A stretch of 37,264 nucleotides of DNA from Deltaproteobacteria bacterium (lineage in GTDB: Bacteria; Desulfobacterota; Desulfobulbia; Desulfobulbales; Desulfurivibrionaceae), in NCBI GenBank assembly GCA_026388695.1, contig JAPLJH010000016.1, forward strand, positions 1-37,264. Direction: 5' to 3'. Positions 8,573 through 18,394 of this stretch are shown piece by piece; the stretch's first letter is position 1, and each line of letters begins with the position of its first letter. The notes under the pieces were generated by a model. That model made no database searches, was not told the DNA's origin, and worked only from the letters and a program-made list of their open reading frames with translations. The translations under genes and the position numbers were made by a program.

Positions 8573-9307
8573 ATGGCTAAGGATAAAATTTTCGCAACCC
8601 CACAGGGCACGGTGGCGGATTTCAGTTTTGACGCGAAGACCGCGTCCGTCTTTGACGACATGCTGGTCCGTTCGATTCCTTTTTATCTGGAATTGCAGCG
8701 AATGATGGCCGAACTGACCCTGGATTTCGCCGTACCGGGGACGAACGTCTACGACCTTGGCTGCTCCACCGGAACGACCCTGATCCAGCTTGATCCGATT
8801 CTCCCTGCGGGCGTAAGGATGGTGGGCTGCGATTATTCTGAGGAGATGCTGAAGAAAGCAGAAGAAAAGCTGAAAGGTCACGGCATGCAGCATGACTACC
8901 ATCTTGAGTGCATGGATCTCAATAACGAGGTGCGGGTTGAGAACGCCTCGGTGGTGATCATGAACCTCACCCTCCAGTTCGTTCGCCCCCTGAACCGGGA
9001 GCGCTTGATCCAGAGCATCGCCAAGGGAGTCAACGAAAACGGCTGCATGATCCTTATCGAGAAGGTGCTGAGCCGGGATTCGCTGCTCAACCGGTTCTTC
9101 ATCAAGTACTACTACGATTTCAAGGAGGCCAGCGGCTACAGCAAGCTTGAGATCAGCCAGAAACGCGAGGCCTTGGAAAATGTCCTCATCCCCTACCGGG
9201 TGCAGGAAAATGAGGAACTCGTCTTGAACAACGGCTTCAGCGAATGCGAGATCTTTTTCAAGTGGTACAACTTCTGCGGCTATATCATTCGCAAGGTGGC
9301 AAAATGA
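8573..9307 (+). CDS. cmoA: Carboxy-S-adenosyl-L-methionine synthase (CmoA-like)
   Basis: This 244-residue class I SAM-dependent enzyme has the SAM loop YDLGCSTGTT at about 60-69. CmoA makes carboxy-SAM from SAM and prephenate; CmoB then uses it to build the cmo5U wobble base in tRNA. The CmoA hallmarks are present: ENASVVIMNLTLQFV, a DFKEASGYSKLEISQKREAL stretch almost identical to the E. coli protein, and its length (247 in E. coli). The LEISQKR stretch contains the arginine that I believe binds the carboxylate. ATG 8573 follows GAAGAGGG and aligns with the E. coli start; ATG 8528 would add 15 residues. No cmoB is in the window. A related methyltransferase remains possible but less likely. 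Confidence 0.85.
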   Translation: MAKDKIFATPQGTVADFSFDAKTASVFDDMLVRSIPFYLELQRMMAELTLDFAVPGTNVYDLGCSTGTTLIQLDPILPAGVRMVGCDYSEEMLKKAEEKLKGHGMQHDYHLECMDLNNEVRVENASVVIMNLTLQFVRPLNRERLIQSIAKGVNENGCMILIEKVLSRDSLLNRFFIKYYYDFKEASGYSKLEISQKREALENVLIPYRVQENEELVLNNGFSECEIFFKWYNFCGYIIRKVAK

Positions 9308-10050
9308 GATTGAGCAATCCCTTTATGGTTGGGGCGGGGAACTTCTTTTTTCGCTACCGGGCCTATATGTTCCCGGTCATCTTCATCGTCATGCTCTTTG
9401 TGTTCAGGCCGCAGGTGATCGTCAACGAGACCGTTACCAACTGGCTGACCAGTCTGGGGCTGGTCGTGACCTTGCTCGGCGAGGGCTTGCGTTTCTTTAC
9501 CATTGGTTTTGATTACATCGAGCGGGGCGGGAAAGATGGCAAGGTCAACGCCAGCCGCCTGGTGACCGGCGGGATCTACAACCATGTCCGTAACCCCATG
9601 TATCTGGGGAATATCCTGATCGCCATCGGTATCGGCCTGTATGGCGGTGCGCCCTTGGCCTTTGTCACGGTGCTGCCGTTCTTCGTTTTTTTCTACTATG
9701 CGATTATGGCCACCGAGGAGAAGTTCCTGTACGGGAAATTCGGGGAGGAATACGAAGCTTTCTGTCGCAGGACATGCCGGTTGTGGCCGTCGTTTGCCAA
9801 GATCGGCCAGACCTTGTCCGGGTTTAATTTCCATTGGTGGCGCGCCTTGATCAAGGACAGCGGCACCGCCTTCTGGACCTTTGTCGCCCTGGCGCTGATT
9901 CCGTTGTGGCGGGAGTATTTCCTCCACGGCACCACGCTCAGCGAATCGGCCTACGCACCCTATGCCGCAGGCATCGTTGCCGTGCTGCTCCCCACCTACA
10001 TCTGGCTGCGCATCCTCAAGAAAAAAAGCACCATCGACATCTCGTCGTAA
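9304..10050 (+). CDS. Isoprenylcysteine carboxyl methyltransferase (ICMT/PEMT)-like membrane protein
   Basis: This 248-residue polytopic protein starts at the ATG that overlaps the cmoA stop (ATGA). The ICMT/PEMT-type signature is clear: LVTGGIYNHVRNPMYLGN at about 80-97, then ATEEKFLYGKFGEEYEAFCRR at about 137-157, the SAM- and substrate-contacting parts of these membrane methyltransferases. About six membrane segments are visible, the last two after the catalytic region (about 195-212 and 222-240), giving a longer tail than minimal family members. Bacterial members methylate varied small or lipid substrates, and many are uncharacterised. The four-base overlap implies coupled translation with cmoA, but a functional link to tRNA modification is not evident. 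Confidence 0.75.
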   Translation: MRLSNPFMVGAGNFFFRYRAYMFPVIFIVMLFVFRPQVIVNETVTNWLTSLGLVVTLLGEGLRFFTIGFDYIERGGKDGKVNASRLVTGGIYNHVRNPMYLGNILIAIGIGLYGGAPLAFVTVLPFFVFFYYAIMATEEKFLYGKFGEEYEAFCRRTCRLWPSFAKIGQTLSGFNFHWWRALIKDSGTAFWTFVALALIPLWREYFLHGTTLSESAYAPYAAGIVAVLLPTYIWLRILKKKSTIDISS

Positions 10051-10055
10051 GCCGT

Positions 10056-10724
10056 CTACTCGTCGTAAAGCTCCGGCGTGTGCCGGATGATCTGGGCATC
10101 GACCAGATAGATGACATCCTCGGCGATGTTGGTCGCATGATCAGCAATGCGCTCCAGGTGCCGGCCCACGGAGAGAACGTGCAGCAGGTTGTTCACATGG
10201 TCGCTATCGGTGGTGAGCATCCCCTTGAGTTGGGTGTACATCTCCCGGTTCATGGCGTCCATGGTGTCGTCCGCTGCCCGAATCTGGTGGGCCAGGCGCA
10301 CATCATGGTTGATCAGGGCGTCGATACTTTCCGTGACCATTTTTTCGGCCAGAGTGACCATGGCTGAAAGGTCAAAGGGAATTTCGAATTGTTCCTGCGC
10401 GGCAAGGAATAACCCCCGCTCGGCGATGTTCACCGCCAGATCCCCGATCCGCTCCAGATCGCTGTTGATTTTCAGCGCCGCCACGATGAAACGTAGGTCG
10501 ATGGCTACGGGCTGATACAGAGCGAGAATCTTCAGGCAATCCTCTTCGATGTCCACCTCCATGTCGTCAACGTCCCGATCCCCTTTGATCACCGCATTTG
10601 CCTTGACCGGATCGCGGTTGATCACGGAAAGCGTGGCCTGATAGACCCGGTCTTCCACGGCTTCGCCCATGGCGATGATCTTTGCCTTCAGTTTGTCGAT
10701 GTCGTGCTGCATGTGTTTTGGCAT
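10056..10724 (-). CDS. phoU: Phosphate uptake regulator PhoU
   Basis: This 222-residue all-helical protein has the two PhoU repeats, each a three-helix bundle with the E/D-x-x-x-D metal-binding pattern: DRDVDDMEVDIEEDCLKILAL in the first and DDTMDAMNREMYTQL in the second. The conserved stretch LRFIVAALKINSDLERIGDLAVNIAE is typical, repeated as HLERIADHATNIAEDVIY. PhoU links the Pst transporter to the PhoR kinase and damps phosphate uptake. It ends the pst cluster, 177 bases behind pstB, a gap that holds a strong hairpin. It converges on the ICMT-like gene with five bases between stops. No phoB or phoR lies in the window. Confidence 0.96.
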   Translation of the reverse strand: MPKHMQHDIDKLKAKIIAMGEAVEDRVYQATLSVINRDPVKANAVIKGDRDVDDMEVDIEEDCLKILALYQPVAIDLRFIVAALKINSDLERIGDLAVNIAERGLFLAAQEQFEIPFDLSAMVTLAEKMVTESIDALINHDVRLAHQIRAADDTMDAMNREMYTQLKGMLTTDSDHVNNLLHVLSVGRHLERIADHATNIAEDVIYLVDAQIIRHTPELYDE

Positions 10725-10829
10725 GATTTCTACTCCACGCTGTAACTGTTCAGTTCACCAGGGGGACAAAAGTTTCGTTAATTCTGATATTGTAATCGTT
10801 TGGCAATATTGCAGATGCGCGAAAGAGGT

Positions 10830-10860
10830 CTGCCTGGCATACGCATGGTATGCCAGGCAG
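10830..10860 (-). terminator. Strong hairpin between pstB and phoU
   Basis: Perfect 13-bp arms CTGCCTGGCATAC (10830-10842) and GTATGCCAGGCAG (10848-10860) surround a five-base loop. In the minus direction it lies 41 bases after the pstB stop and is not followed by a T-run. It is therefore better read as a partial terminator, or an mRNA-stabilising or processing element that lets phoU be expressed at a different level from pstSCAB. Confidence 0.55.
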
Positions 10861-10901
10861 GCCGATGACAAAGCAGATGCGGTGTTGTCGAACGATTATG
10901 C

Positions 10902-11696
10902 TCATCCGAAGCGGCCGGTTATGTAATCTTCTGTCTGTTTCTGCCGGGGGTTGGTGAATATTTTTGGGGTGGCATCGCATTCGATCAGGCGGCCTTCGTA
11001 AAAAAAGGCGGTGTAGTCGGAAACCCGGGCGGCCTGCTGCATGTTGTGGGTGACGATGACAATGGTGTAGTTGGTGCGCAGTTCGCCGATGAGGTCCTCA
11101 ATCCGCGTGGTTGATTTGGGGTCAAGGGCCGAGGCAGGCTCGTCCATGAGCAGAATCTTCGGCCCGACGGCCAGGGCTCTGGCGATGCAAAGCCGTTGCT
11201 GCTGGCCGCCTGAAAGCCCCATGGCATTGGCGTGCAGGCGGTCCTTGACCTCGTCCCAGATGGCAGACTGTTGTAGGCTTTGCTCGACAATCTCCGCCAG
11301 GCGTTTCGGATTTTTTTCCCCGTGAATCCTCGGGCCGTAGGCAACGTTGTCGAAGATGGATTTTGGGAAGGGGTTCGATTTCTGGAACACCATCCCTACT
11401 TCCTTGCGCAGCTCCACAACATCGGTGCCCGGCGCATAGATATCCTTTCGGTTGATGGATATCTCCCCTTCCACCCGACTGTGGGGGATGGTGTCGTTCA
11501 TCCGATTCAGACATCGCAAAAAGGTGGATTTGCCGCAACCGGATGGGCCGATCAGGGCCGTCACGTGCTTGGCTGGGATCAGCAGAGAGATGTCGAAAAG
11601 CGCCTGGGTTAGGCCATAGAAAAAATTGACCTGGTTGGTGGTGATGACCATCTCCAGATCTTTGGGATAATTGGGGTAAAGAGACTGTTCTACCAT
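10902..11696 (-). CDS. pstB: Phosphate ABC transporter ATP-binding protein PstB
   Basis: This 264-residue ABC ATPase shows Walker [10 protein letters not shown], the PstB-specific [12 protein letters not shown] right after it, the Q-loop [22 protein letters not shown], the signature LSGGQQQR, Walker [14 protein letters not shown] and the switch His in [15 protein letters not shown]. It powers high-affinity phosphate import through PstA and PstC. The ATG at 11696 overlaps the end of pstA by seven bases. A second ATG 15 codons in would also leave an intact enzyme. Confidence 0.98.
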   Translation of the reverse strand: MVEQSLYPNYPKDLEMVITTNQVNFFYGLTQALFDISLLIPAKHVTALIGPSGCGKSTFLRCLNRMNDTIPHSRVEGEISINRKDIYAPGTDVVELRKEVGMVFQKSNPFPKSIFDNVAYGPRIHGEKNPKRLAEIVEQSLQQSAIWDEVKDRLHANAMGLSGGQQQRLCIARALAVGPKILLMDEPASALDPKSTTRIEDLIGELRTNYTIVIVTHNMQQAARVSDYTAFFYEGRLIECDATPKIFTNPRQKQTEDYITGRFG

Positions 11697-12538
11697 CGGA
11701 ATTTTTTCCTAAAATGGGTTCGGATGAGTATGGCGCCAAGGCTTAAGCCCAAGACCAGCAGAAGAAGAACCAGGGCGGTGCCGTATTGCATATGTCTGAT
11801 CCGGTCCGCTTCCGGATGCTGGGTGGCAAGGATGTAGAGATGGTAGGGTAGGGCCATGACCTGATCAAAAATAGAGTGGGGCAGCCGGGGGAGAAAAAAA
11901 GCAGCCACCGTCAGGAGGATGGGGGCGGTTTCCCCGGCGGCTCGGCCAATGCCCAGGATCGAGCCGGTTATCATGCCGGACATGGAATAGGGCAGAATGT
12001 TGGTGCGGATCATCTCCCACTTGGTGGCACCCAACGCCAGGCTGGCATCGCGGAAGCCCTTGGGTACGGCGCGCAGCGATTCTTCACTGGCCACAATAAT
12101 GGTGGGCAGGACCATGCAGGCCAGGGTCAGGCTGCCTGCCAGGATCGAAGGGCCAAAGCCGCAAAAGAGTACAAAGATGCCAAGGCCGAACAGGCCAAAG
12201 ACGATGGAAGGCACCCCGGCCAGGGTGACAATGGCCAGGCGGATCAGGGTGTTGAATTTGTCCTGCTCCGCATATTCGGCAAGATAGATAGCCCCGCCGA
12301 TGCCTAGAGGCAGGGAAACGGCGATGGTGCCCACCACCAGAGACAGGGTGCCGACAATGGCCGGAAAAATGCCGCCCGCCGCCCCGCTTCTTCGAGGGAA
12401 ACCGCTGATAAACTGCCAGTTCAAAGCTGGTGCCCCGTTTCGGATGATATCGAATAGAATATAGCCGATCACCAGAACAATGGCGTAGGTGATGAGCCGC
12501 AGGGCAAAAAGAATGAGTTTTTCCGCAGTGTTGTTCAT
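11690..12538 (-). CDS. pstA: Phosphate ABC transporter permease PstA
   Basis: This 282-residue inner-membrane permease has six predicted helices. The ABC coupling loop [26 protein letters not shown] at about residues 150-176 contains the EAA-type sequence that docks on PstB. A conserved [14 protein letters not shown] opens the permease core. The start codon overlaps the pstC stop in ATGA, and the gene overlaps pstB by seven bases, so pstC-pstA-pstB are tightly coupled. Confidence 0.96.
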   Translation of the reverse strand: MNNTAEKLILFALRLITYAIVLVIGYILFDIIRNGAPALNWQFISGFPRRSGAAGGIFPAIVGTLSLVVGTIAVSLPLGIGGAIYLAEYAEQDKFNTLIRLAIVTLAGVPSIVFGLFGLGIFVLFCGFGPSILAGSLTLACMVLPTIIVASEESLRAVPKGFRDASLALGATKWEMIRTNILPYSMSGMITGSILGIGRAAGETAPILLTVAAFFLPRLPHSIFDQVMALPYHLYILATQHPEADRIRHMQYGTALVLLLLVLGLSLGAILIRTHFRKKFRW

Positions 12539-13422
12539 TTCATCATGCCGTATTTCTTCAGCACGCGCTGTGCGATGATGTTGAGGAAAAAGGTGATGAC
12601 CAGCAGGATGATACCTATCCAGAAAAGCGCCTGATAATGGACACTGCCAAAGGGCACCTCGCCCATCTCCGCTGCGATGGTGGCGGTCATGGTCCGCACC
12701 GAGGACAAGGGGGATGCGGTGAGAATGGCTGAATTGCCGGTAACCATCAGCACGGCCATGGTTTCCCCGATAACCCTGCCGATCCCGAGCATCACCGCCG
12801 CCACGATTCCCGGCAGGGCCGCAGGCAGGGTAACCCGGAAGATGGTCTGTAGGTGGCTGGCGCCCAGGGCCAGGGAGGCATTTTTCAGGGCGTAGGGCAC
12901 GCTGACCAGGGCATCCTCCGACAGAGAGATGATGGTGGGGATAGCCATGAGCGAGAGGAGCAGGGCGCCGGTCAGGGCGGTGAGCCCGGTGCTGAGGCCG
13001 AAGGTCGTTTTGATGAGGGGCGCCACCACCAGCAGGCCGAAAAAGCCCAGAACCACCGAGGGGATGCTGGCCAGGATTTCAATGAACGGCTTGAGAAACT
13101 CCCGTTCGGTGGGATGGGCAATCTCCGCGATGTAGATGGACACCAGCACGGAAATGGGCACCGTCACCAGCATGGCCAGGGCGGTTACCAGGGCGGAGCC
13201 GGCAAGCAGCGGGCCAACGCCGAAATGCTCCTCCTGAAAGGAAACTGGAATCCATTGGCTGTCCAGAAGCTTGCCCAGCCCGGGGTTAAGCGCAAACGGT
13301 CCGGCCTCCCTGAAGAGAAAGAGGAAGATCAGGCAGACGACAAGGACGCTGGTCGATGCGGCGCCAACCAGCAGCAGCCGCATCAACTTGTCGGTTATGA
13401 ATAGCTTACGAGACCGGGACAT
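12535..13422 (-). CDS. pstC: Phosphate ABC transporter permease PstC
   Basis: This permease of about 295 residues pairs with PstA. Helices are visible from about residue 16 on, and the coupling loop reads SEDALVSVPYALKNASLALGASHLQTI. SIPSVVLGFFGLLVV and ALTGALLLSLMAIPTIISLSEDAL are typical PstC regions. I chose ATG 13422; the upstream in-frame TTG at 13440 would add six residues. The start lies inside pstS (17-base overlap), unusual because pstS is often separated by a hairpin to allow excess binding protein. Confidence 0.95.
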   Translation of the reverse strand: MSRSRKLFITDKLMRLLLVGAASTSVLVVCLIFLFLFREAGPFALNPGLGKLLDSQWIPVSFQEEHFGVGPLLAGSALVTALAMLVTVPISVLVSIYIAEIAHPTEREFLKPFIEILASIPSVVLGFFGLLVVAPLIKTTFGLSTGLTALTGALLLSLMAIPTIISLSEDALVSVPYALKNASLALGASHLQTIFRVTLPAALPGIVAAVMLGIGRVIGETMAVLMVTGNSAILTASPLSSVRTMTATIAAEMGEVPFGSVHYQALFWIGIILLVITFFLNIIAQRVLKKYGMMK

Positions 13423-14266
13423 ATCCCGTTTCTCTGACAATCTTCTGTCCTGCCGGACTCAGGCAGAAATCGATGAATTGTTTTGCCGTGTCCTTGGGCG
13501 CGCTGTTGGTATAGAAGAAAAGCGGCCGGGAAACGGGGTATGCGCCGGAACGCACGGTCTCCTCGCTGGGTGTCACCGGGCTCGGCTGATCCTTGCCCTG
13601 TACGCCAATGGTTTTCGCTTTGCCTTTTGCTTCGGCGGCAAAGCCCAGGCCCACATAGGCGATGGCCCCGCGATCAGCAGCCACAGCCTGCACCAGGGCG
13701 GAGGTGCCGGGTAGCAACCGGGCGGAGGAGCTGAAGTCCTCCTTGTTCAGGACATGCTCTTGGAAGAAGATAAAGGTGCCGGAGCTGGACTCGCGGGAGA
13801 GTAGGAGAATGGGGGTGTCGGCACCTCCGACCTCCTTCCAGTTGGTCACCTTGCCCGTGTAGATCAGGCGTAGCTGGTCGAGGGTCAGGCTGTTTACCGG
13901 ATTTTCCGGATGCACAATCAGGGCGATGCCGTCGCGGGCTACCGGGATTTCCACGGGGGAGACCTTGTTTGTTTGAGCCTCTTTCTGCTCTTTTTCCTTC
14001 ATGCCCCTGGAGGCCGCGCAGATATCGGTGGTGCTGTTGATCAGAGCGGCGATGCCGGTGCCGGAGCCGCCGCCAGTCACGGAGATGTCAACCGCTGTGT
14101 TGGTTTTCATAAATTCTTCTGTCCAGGAACTGACCAGATGGACCATAGTGTCAGAACCTTTGATGGAAAGGGTTTGGATGGGCGCGGATTGTTGCTTGGG
14201 GCCGGAATCGCAACCGGTTAGCGCTGTTGCGATCAGCAGGCCAAGGGCCAGGGTGATTTTTTTCAT
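13406..14266 (-). CDS. pstS: Phosphate-binding lipoprotein PstS
   Basis: This 286-residue periplasmic phosphate-binding protein has a lipoprotein signal (MKKITLALGLLIATALTGC), so it should be lipid-anchored at Cys19. Binding-site segments are recognisable: IKGSDTMVHL, VTGGGSGTGIAALI, DICAASRGM, VARDGIALIVHP, LLSRESSSGT and ADRGAIAYVGLGF. ATG 14266 has GGAGGAGATC directly before it; an open frame extends 72 codons upstream but has neither signal peptide nor ribosome site. It is the first gene of the pstSCAB cluster. I found no convincing Pho box in the 196-bp gap upstream, although an IHF-consensus match lies at 14340-14352. Confidence 0.95.
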   Translation of the reverse strand: MKKITLALGLLIATALTGCDSGPKQQSAPIQTLSIKGSDTMVHLVSSWTEEFMKTNTAVDISVTGGGSGTGIAALINSTTDICAASRGMKEKEQKEAQTNKVSPVEIPVARDGIALIVHPENPVNSLTLDQLRLIYTGKVTNWKEVGGADTPILLLSRESSSGTFIFFQEHVLNKEDFSSSARLLPGTSALVQAVAADRGAIAYVGLGFAAEAKGKAKTIGVQGKDQPSPVTPSEETVRSGAYPVSRPLFFYTNSAPKDTAKQFIDFCLSPAGQKIVRETGYVPVS

Positions 14267-14462
14267 GATCTCCTCCGTGTGCGGTGGGCACAATGGTTGG
14301 TGAAGCTCCAAACTAGGGGGAAAATGGGTTGTATGTCTATAACTATTTGATTTTACGTGAGCCGGACGAATCAATTCCTGCACAGCCCCGATACCAGAAA
14401 TCCGGGCTATTTGCCAGTGTAAAATTATACAGAAGATTGGAGTGTGAGCCTGCGAAAAAAAA

Positions 14463-15107
14463 TCAGCCGGTTCGGTCCACATGACAGAGGGTTGTGATAA
14501 TGATCAGGGTGCCGATCAACAGCCAGCCCGGCCCGAAAAGCCATAAGGCCAAGGGCACAGAGAGGTAATAACCTCGCATCCCCAAGGTATAGTGGGTCGC
14601 GCCGTACTGGATTGTTTCGACCACCGAGGCAGGTGCCGAGGAATCCGAATCCGAGGGGGCATTGATCATGAAGCCCAGATGGTTGTAGTAGCGGATGGCC
14701 ATGGTGAAATTGAAGAAGGTGAAGAAGAAATCCACCGAGAGGATGAGCAGCTTGATCTGGTGCAGGCTCTCGATTCTTTTGCCCAAGAAACTGAACACCT
14801 GCATGCTGGCGTCGGTGGGATGGTCTGGGCTCAGGACGATATTGAGCAGGGCCAGGGCGATGAGGATGGCTGTGGAGGCGAGAAAGCTTGCGGCCATGGT
14901 CCAGTTGCGCAGGGTCTGCACGGCCAGGATGTCTCGCTGGTTCTCCATCATTTCCCGAACCCAGGCTGCCCTGGTTTTGGCGTTGCGGGCATAGATCGTT
15001 GCCTCCGGGCAACAGTCTTTCATGACTAGTAACCCCAGATGATAGACGAGCAAGAGCAGAAATGCCGAGGCTGTGAACGGGTCTATTTCAAGGGAAAAAA
15101 GCGTCAT
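14463..15107 (-). CDS. DUF599 family membrane protein
   Basis: This 214-residue protein has about four membrane segments (about 10-28, 68-92, 112-135, 178-202). The DUF599 pattern is visible: [29 protein letters not shown] near the start, [22 protein letters not shown] in the middle and [21 protein letters not shown] near the end. No biochemical function of DUF599 is known to me. Its ATG overlaps the stop of the RND pump gene (ATGA), making it the fourth gene of an efflux operon and probably coupled in translation. That suggests an accessory role in export or envelope stress, but the context is the only evidence. Confidence 0.8.
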   Translation of the reverse strand: MTLFSLEIDPFTASAFLLLLVYHLGLLVMKDCCPEATIYARNAKTRAAWVREMMENQRDILAVQTLRNWTMAASFLASTAILIALALLNIVLSPDHPTDASMQVFSFLGKRIESLHQIKLLILSVDFFFTFFNFTMAIRYYNHLGFMINAPSDSDSSAPASVVETIQYGATHYTLGMRGYYLSVPLALWLFGPGWLLIGTLIIITTLCHVDRTG

Positions 15108-18100
15108 GGGGTCTTCTCGGCGAGCTGGGTTGTCGTCTCCGTTAGCGGTTGGCGGTGGGTGCGCAGCATGAAGTAGAGAACCGGCACCGCCATGCGGCTG
15201 ATCAACAGCGAGGCGATCTCCCCGAACATCAGCGAGATGGCCAGCCCCTGGAAGATCGGGTCGGCCAGGATCACCGAGGCCCCGACCACTACGGCCAATG
15301 CGGTAAGGAGCATGGGACGAAAACGGATGGCTCCGGCCTCCACCACCGCGTCCTTGAGTGGCAGACCGTGGCTGATGCGCAGCTCAATGAAGTCGACGAG
15401 GATAATGGAGTTACGCACCACGATTCCGGCCCCTGCCATGAAACCGATCATGGAGGTGGCGGTGAAAAAGGCGCCAAAGGCCCAGTGGGCCGGGAGAATG
15501 CCGATGAGCGAAAAGGGGATGGCGGCCATCACCACCAGCGGCACGCTGTAATCCTTGAACCAACCCACCATGAGCATGTAGATGAGGATCATCACCGCGC
15601 AGAAGGCAAGGCCCAGATCCCGAAAGACCTCCAAAGTGATGTGCCACTCGCCGTCCCACTTGATCGCCGGTTCTAGCTCGGAAAAAGGCTGTTTGAGGTT
15701 GTAGATGGTGATGGCTTTTTGCTTGCCGCCGTATTCCCTGCCATCGAGTTGGCCGAGTTTTTTGTTCAGGGCGAAGATGGCGTAGGCTGGGCTTTCCGCT
15801 GCCCCTGCCACATCGCCGGTCACATAGATAACCGGTTTCAGGTTTTTGCGGTAGATGGGCTGGTCAATGGGTGTTTCCGTCACGGTGACCAGTTCCCTTA
15901 GGGGCACCAAGGGTCCGGCGGGAGTCAGCCCGGAGCGGAGCTGGATGTTCAGGATGCTCTCAACCCGTGCCCGCTGAGCCTTAGGCAGCTCCAGCACGAT
16001 ACTGATCCCCTCCTTGTCCTCGGGCCGGTGGAACAGGCCGATGGGCAACCCCTTGCCCCCCAGATCGACGGCCTGGGTGATCTCGCCTTCGGAGATGCCG
16101 TTGAGGGCGGCTTTTTCTTTATCCACCGCGATAACGGTTTTAACCCGCTCTGCCTCGCGGTACCAGTCCACATCGACAACCCCTTCCGTGGCGAGGAAGA
16201 GTTCCTTGACCCTAGCGGCCAGCTTCAGCCGCTGGGCATCGGTTTGCCCGTAAATCTCGGCCACCAGGGTTTGCAGTACCGGAGGTCCAGGCGGCACCTC
16301 GGCCACTGCCACGGCGGCGCCGTATTTCTTAGCGATGGCTTCAACCTTGGGCCGGATGCGTTTGGCGATTTCGTGGCTTTGGGCCTTGCGCTCGCCCTTG
16401 GGCAGGAGATTGATCTGGATATCCGCCAGGTGGGCATTGTTGCGCAGGTAGTAATGGCGGACCAGACCGTTGAAATTATACGGAGACGCAGCCCCGGCAT
16501 ACACCTGGTAGTTGATCACCTCCGGCTCTTGGTCAACGATTGCGGCCATCTCCCTGGCGGCCTGGGTGGTTGCCTCCAGGGGGGTGCCTTCTGGCATATT
16601 CAGGATAATCTGGAACTCGCTCTTGTTGTCAAAGGGCAGCATCTTGACCTTGACCAGCCCGAAATAGACCATGGAGCAAGAGGCAAGGAGCAGGCCGACA
16701 ATGCTGAGAAAGAAGATCAGCCGCCAGCGGGAATGGGCCAGAAGCGGGTCCATGACCCGGTGGTAGAGGCGGGTGAAAAAGTCATCCGGGGCCTGGCCAT
16801 GCTCTGCTTCCTGTTCTACTTCCGCTTCGGCATCGATGGGGCATTCCGCAGGGGAGCAGTTTTTTTTCAGCACCCGGATTGCAGCCCAGGGCGTCACGGT
16901 GAAGGCGATGAGCAGCGAAAAGATCATCGCTGCGGAGGAGCCGATGGGGATTGGCCGCATATATGGGCCCATCAGCCCGCCGACAAAGGCCATGGGAAGG
17001 ATGGCTGCAATCACCGCCCAGGTGGCGAGGATGGTGGGGTTGCCCACCTCGTTTACCGCCTCGATGGCGATGGTGAGCACAGACTTTTTGGTGTTTCCCG
17101 GCAGCCGTAGATGGCGGACGATGTTTTCCACCACCACGATGGCGTCGTCCACCAGGATGCCGATGGAAAAGATCAGGGCGAACAGGGTGATGCGATTCAG
17201 GGTGTAGCCGTACAGGTAGAAGAGCAGCAGGGTCAGGGCCAGGGTCGAGGGTATGGCGAGGATGACGATGATCGACTCCCGCCAGCCCAGAAAAAAGAGG
17301 ATGAGCAGGGTCACGCCGAACACGGCGATGCCCATGTGCAGCAGCAGCTCGTTGGATTTTTCCGCCGCGGTCTCGCCGTAGTTTCTGGTCACGCTCACGG
17401 TGACGTCGCTGGGGATGACGGTTCCCTTGAGGGTCTCGATCTTGGCCAGCACCGTTTCCACCACCTGCACGGCGTTGGCTCCTGGACGCTTGGCCAGCGA
17501 AAGGGTCACTGCGGCCTCTTCCGCCTGCCCCTTGCCTTGGCCGAAAAGCACATAGCTGGTCGGTTCTTCCGGGCCATCGATCACCGTGGCCACCTCGTCG
17601 AGATACACGGGCCGATTGGAGTAAACGCCAACAACAATGCGGCCGATCTCCTTGGCCGAGGCAAGGAACTGGCCGGTTTGCAGGAGCATTTCCTTGTTCT
17701 GGGATTGCAGATTGCCGGAGTACGATTGCCGGTTGGACTGTTGCAGCCTTGGTGCGATCTCCGTAGCAGTCAGCCGGCGGGAAGCAAGCCGGGCGGGATC
17801 GAAGAGCACCCGCACCTGCCGCTTGGCGCCGCCGATGAGCTTGGTTTCCGCCACCTCGGGGATGTTCTTGACCGCGTCGTCAAGCTGGGCTGCGAGCCGC
17901 CGGAGGGTATAGTGATCGTAATGCGGGCTGTGCAGGGTCAGGGCAAGCACCGGCACGTCATCGATGGTGTGCGGCTTGACCAGCGGAGGCACAACGCCGT
18001 AAGGGATGCGGTCGAAATTGGTGGCCAGCTTCTGGTTGAGCTGGACGATGGCATCCTCCATTTTTCTGCCTACATAGAAGCGGGCAACAAGCAGGGATTG

Positions 18101-18394
18101 CCCCGGCATGGAGGTGGTGTAGATGTATTCCACCCCAGGCAGTTCGTAGATGAGTTTTTCCATGGGGATGGAAACGCGCTCCTCCACCTCCTTGGCTGTG
18201 GCGCCGGGCATGGCGACCATGACGTCGATCATCGGCACCTTGATCTGCGGCTCTTCCTCCCGGGGCAGCATGACAACGGCTACGATCCCAAGGAGCAGGG
18301 AGGCGATGATCAGGATGATGGTCAACCTGGATTCAACGAAGATCGAGGCGAGCCTGCCGGCAAAACCGTGGTGTGTGTTTGGATGTTGGCTCAT
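15104..18394 (-). CDS. RND efflux pump permease (AcrB/HAE1-like)
   Basis: This 1096-residue inner-membrane pump has 12 expected helices and two large periplasmic loops. It begins [22 protein letters not shown]; the first porter domain has [22 protein letters not shown]4 carries the proton-relay Asp pair in [19 protein letters not shown]. The end of the second half has [15 protein letters not shown]. It resembles hydrophobe/amphiphile exporters; metal-pump (CzcA) signatures are not seen, but the substrate cannot be assigned. It is slightly longer than AcrB (1049), partly from a charged stretch around residues 510-540. Start and stop overlap the adaptor (TAATG) and DUF599 (ATGA) genes, so all form one operon. 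Confidence 0.95.
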   Translation of the reverse strand: MSQHPNTHHGFAGRLASIFVESRLTIILIIASLLLGIVAVVMLPREEEPQIKVPMIDVMVAMPGATAKEVEERVSIPMEKLIYELPGVEYIYTTSMPGQSLLVARFYVGRKMEDAIVQLNQKLATNFDRIPYGVVPPLVKPHTIDDVPVLALTLHSPHYDHYTLRRLAAQLDDAVKNIPEVAETKLIGGAKRQVRVLFDPARLASRRLTATEIAPRLQQSNRQSYSGNLQSQNKEMLLQTGQFLASAKEIGRIVVGVYSNRPVYLDEVATVIDGPEEPTSYVLFGQGKGQAEEAAVTLSLAKRPGANAVQVVETVLAKIETLKGTVIPSDVTVSVTRNYGETAAEKSNELLLHMGIAVFGVTLLILFFLGWRESIIVILAIPSTLALTLLLFYLYGYTLNRITLFALIFSIGILVDDAIVVVENIVRHLRLPGNTKKSVLTIAIEAVNEVGNPTILATWAVIAAILPMAFVGGLMGPYMRPIPIGSSAAMIFSLLIAFTVTPWAAIRVLKKNCSPAECPIDAEAEVEQEAEHGQAPDDFFTRLYHRVMDPLLAHSRWRLIFFLSIVGLLLASCSMVYFGLVKVKMLPFDNKSEFQIILNMPEGTPLEATTQAAREMAAIVDQEPEVINYQVYAGAASPYNFNGLVRHYYLRNNAHLADIQINLLPKGERKAQSHEIAKRIRPKVEAIAKKYGAAVAVAEVPPGPPVLQTLVAEIYGQTDAQRLKLAARVKELFLATEGVVDVDWYREAERVKTVIAVDKEKAALNGISEGEITQAVDLGGKGLPIGLFHRPEDKEGISIVLELPKAQRARVESILNIQLRSGLTPAGPLVPLRELVTVTETPIDQPIYRKNLKPVIYVTGDVAGAAESPAYAIFALNKKLGQLDGREYGGKQKAITIYNLKQPFSELEPAIKWDGEWHITLEVFRDLGLAFCAVMILIYMLMVGWFKDYSVPLVVMAAIPFSLIGILPAHWAFGAFFTATSMIGFMAGAGIVVRNSIILVDFIELRISHGLPLKDAVVEAGAIRFRPMLLTALAVVVGASVILADPIFQGLAISLMFGEIASLLISRMAVPVLYFMLRTHRQPLTETTTQLAEKTP

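Noticed and set aside
10041-10068. 10-bp direct repeat CTCGTCGTAA at the convergent stops
   Set aside because: Both copies are explained by coding (the end of the ICMT-like gene and the antisense of the PhoU end); too short to claim as an element.
14340-14352. Exact IHF consensus upstream of pstS
   Set aside because: About one such match is expected by chance in the window and no Pho box or clear promoter is positioned around it; noted only in the pstS entry.
14267-14482. Upstream extension of pstS
   Set aside because: It would hide the lipoprotein signal inside the protein; ATG 14266 has a near-perfect ribosome site.
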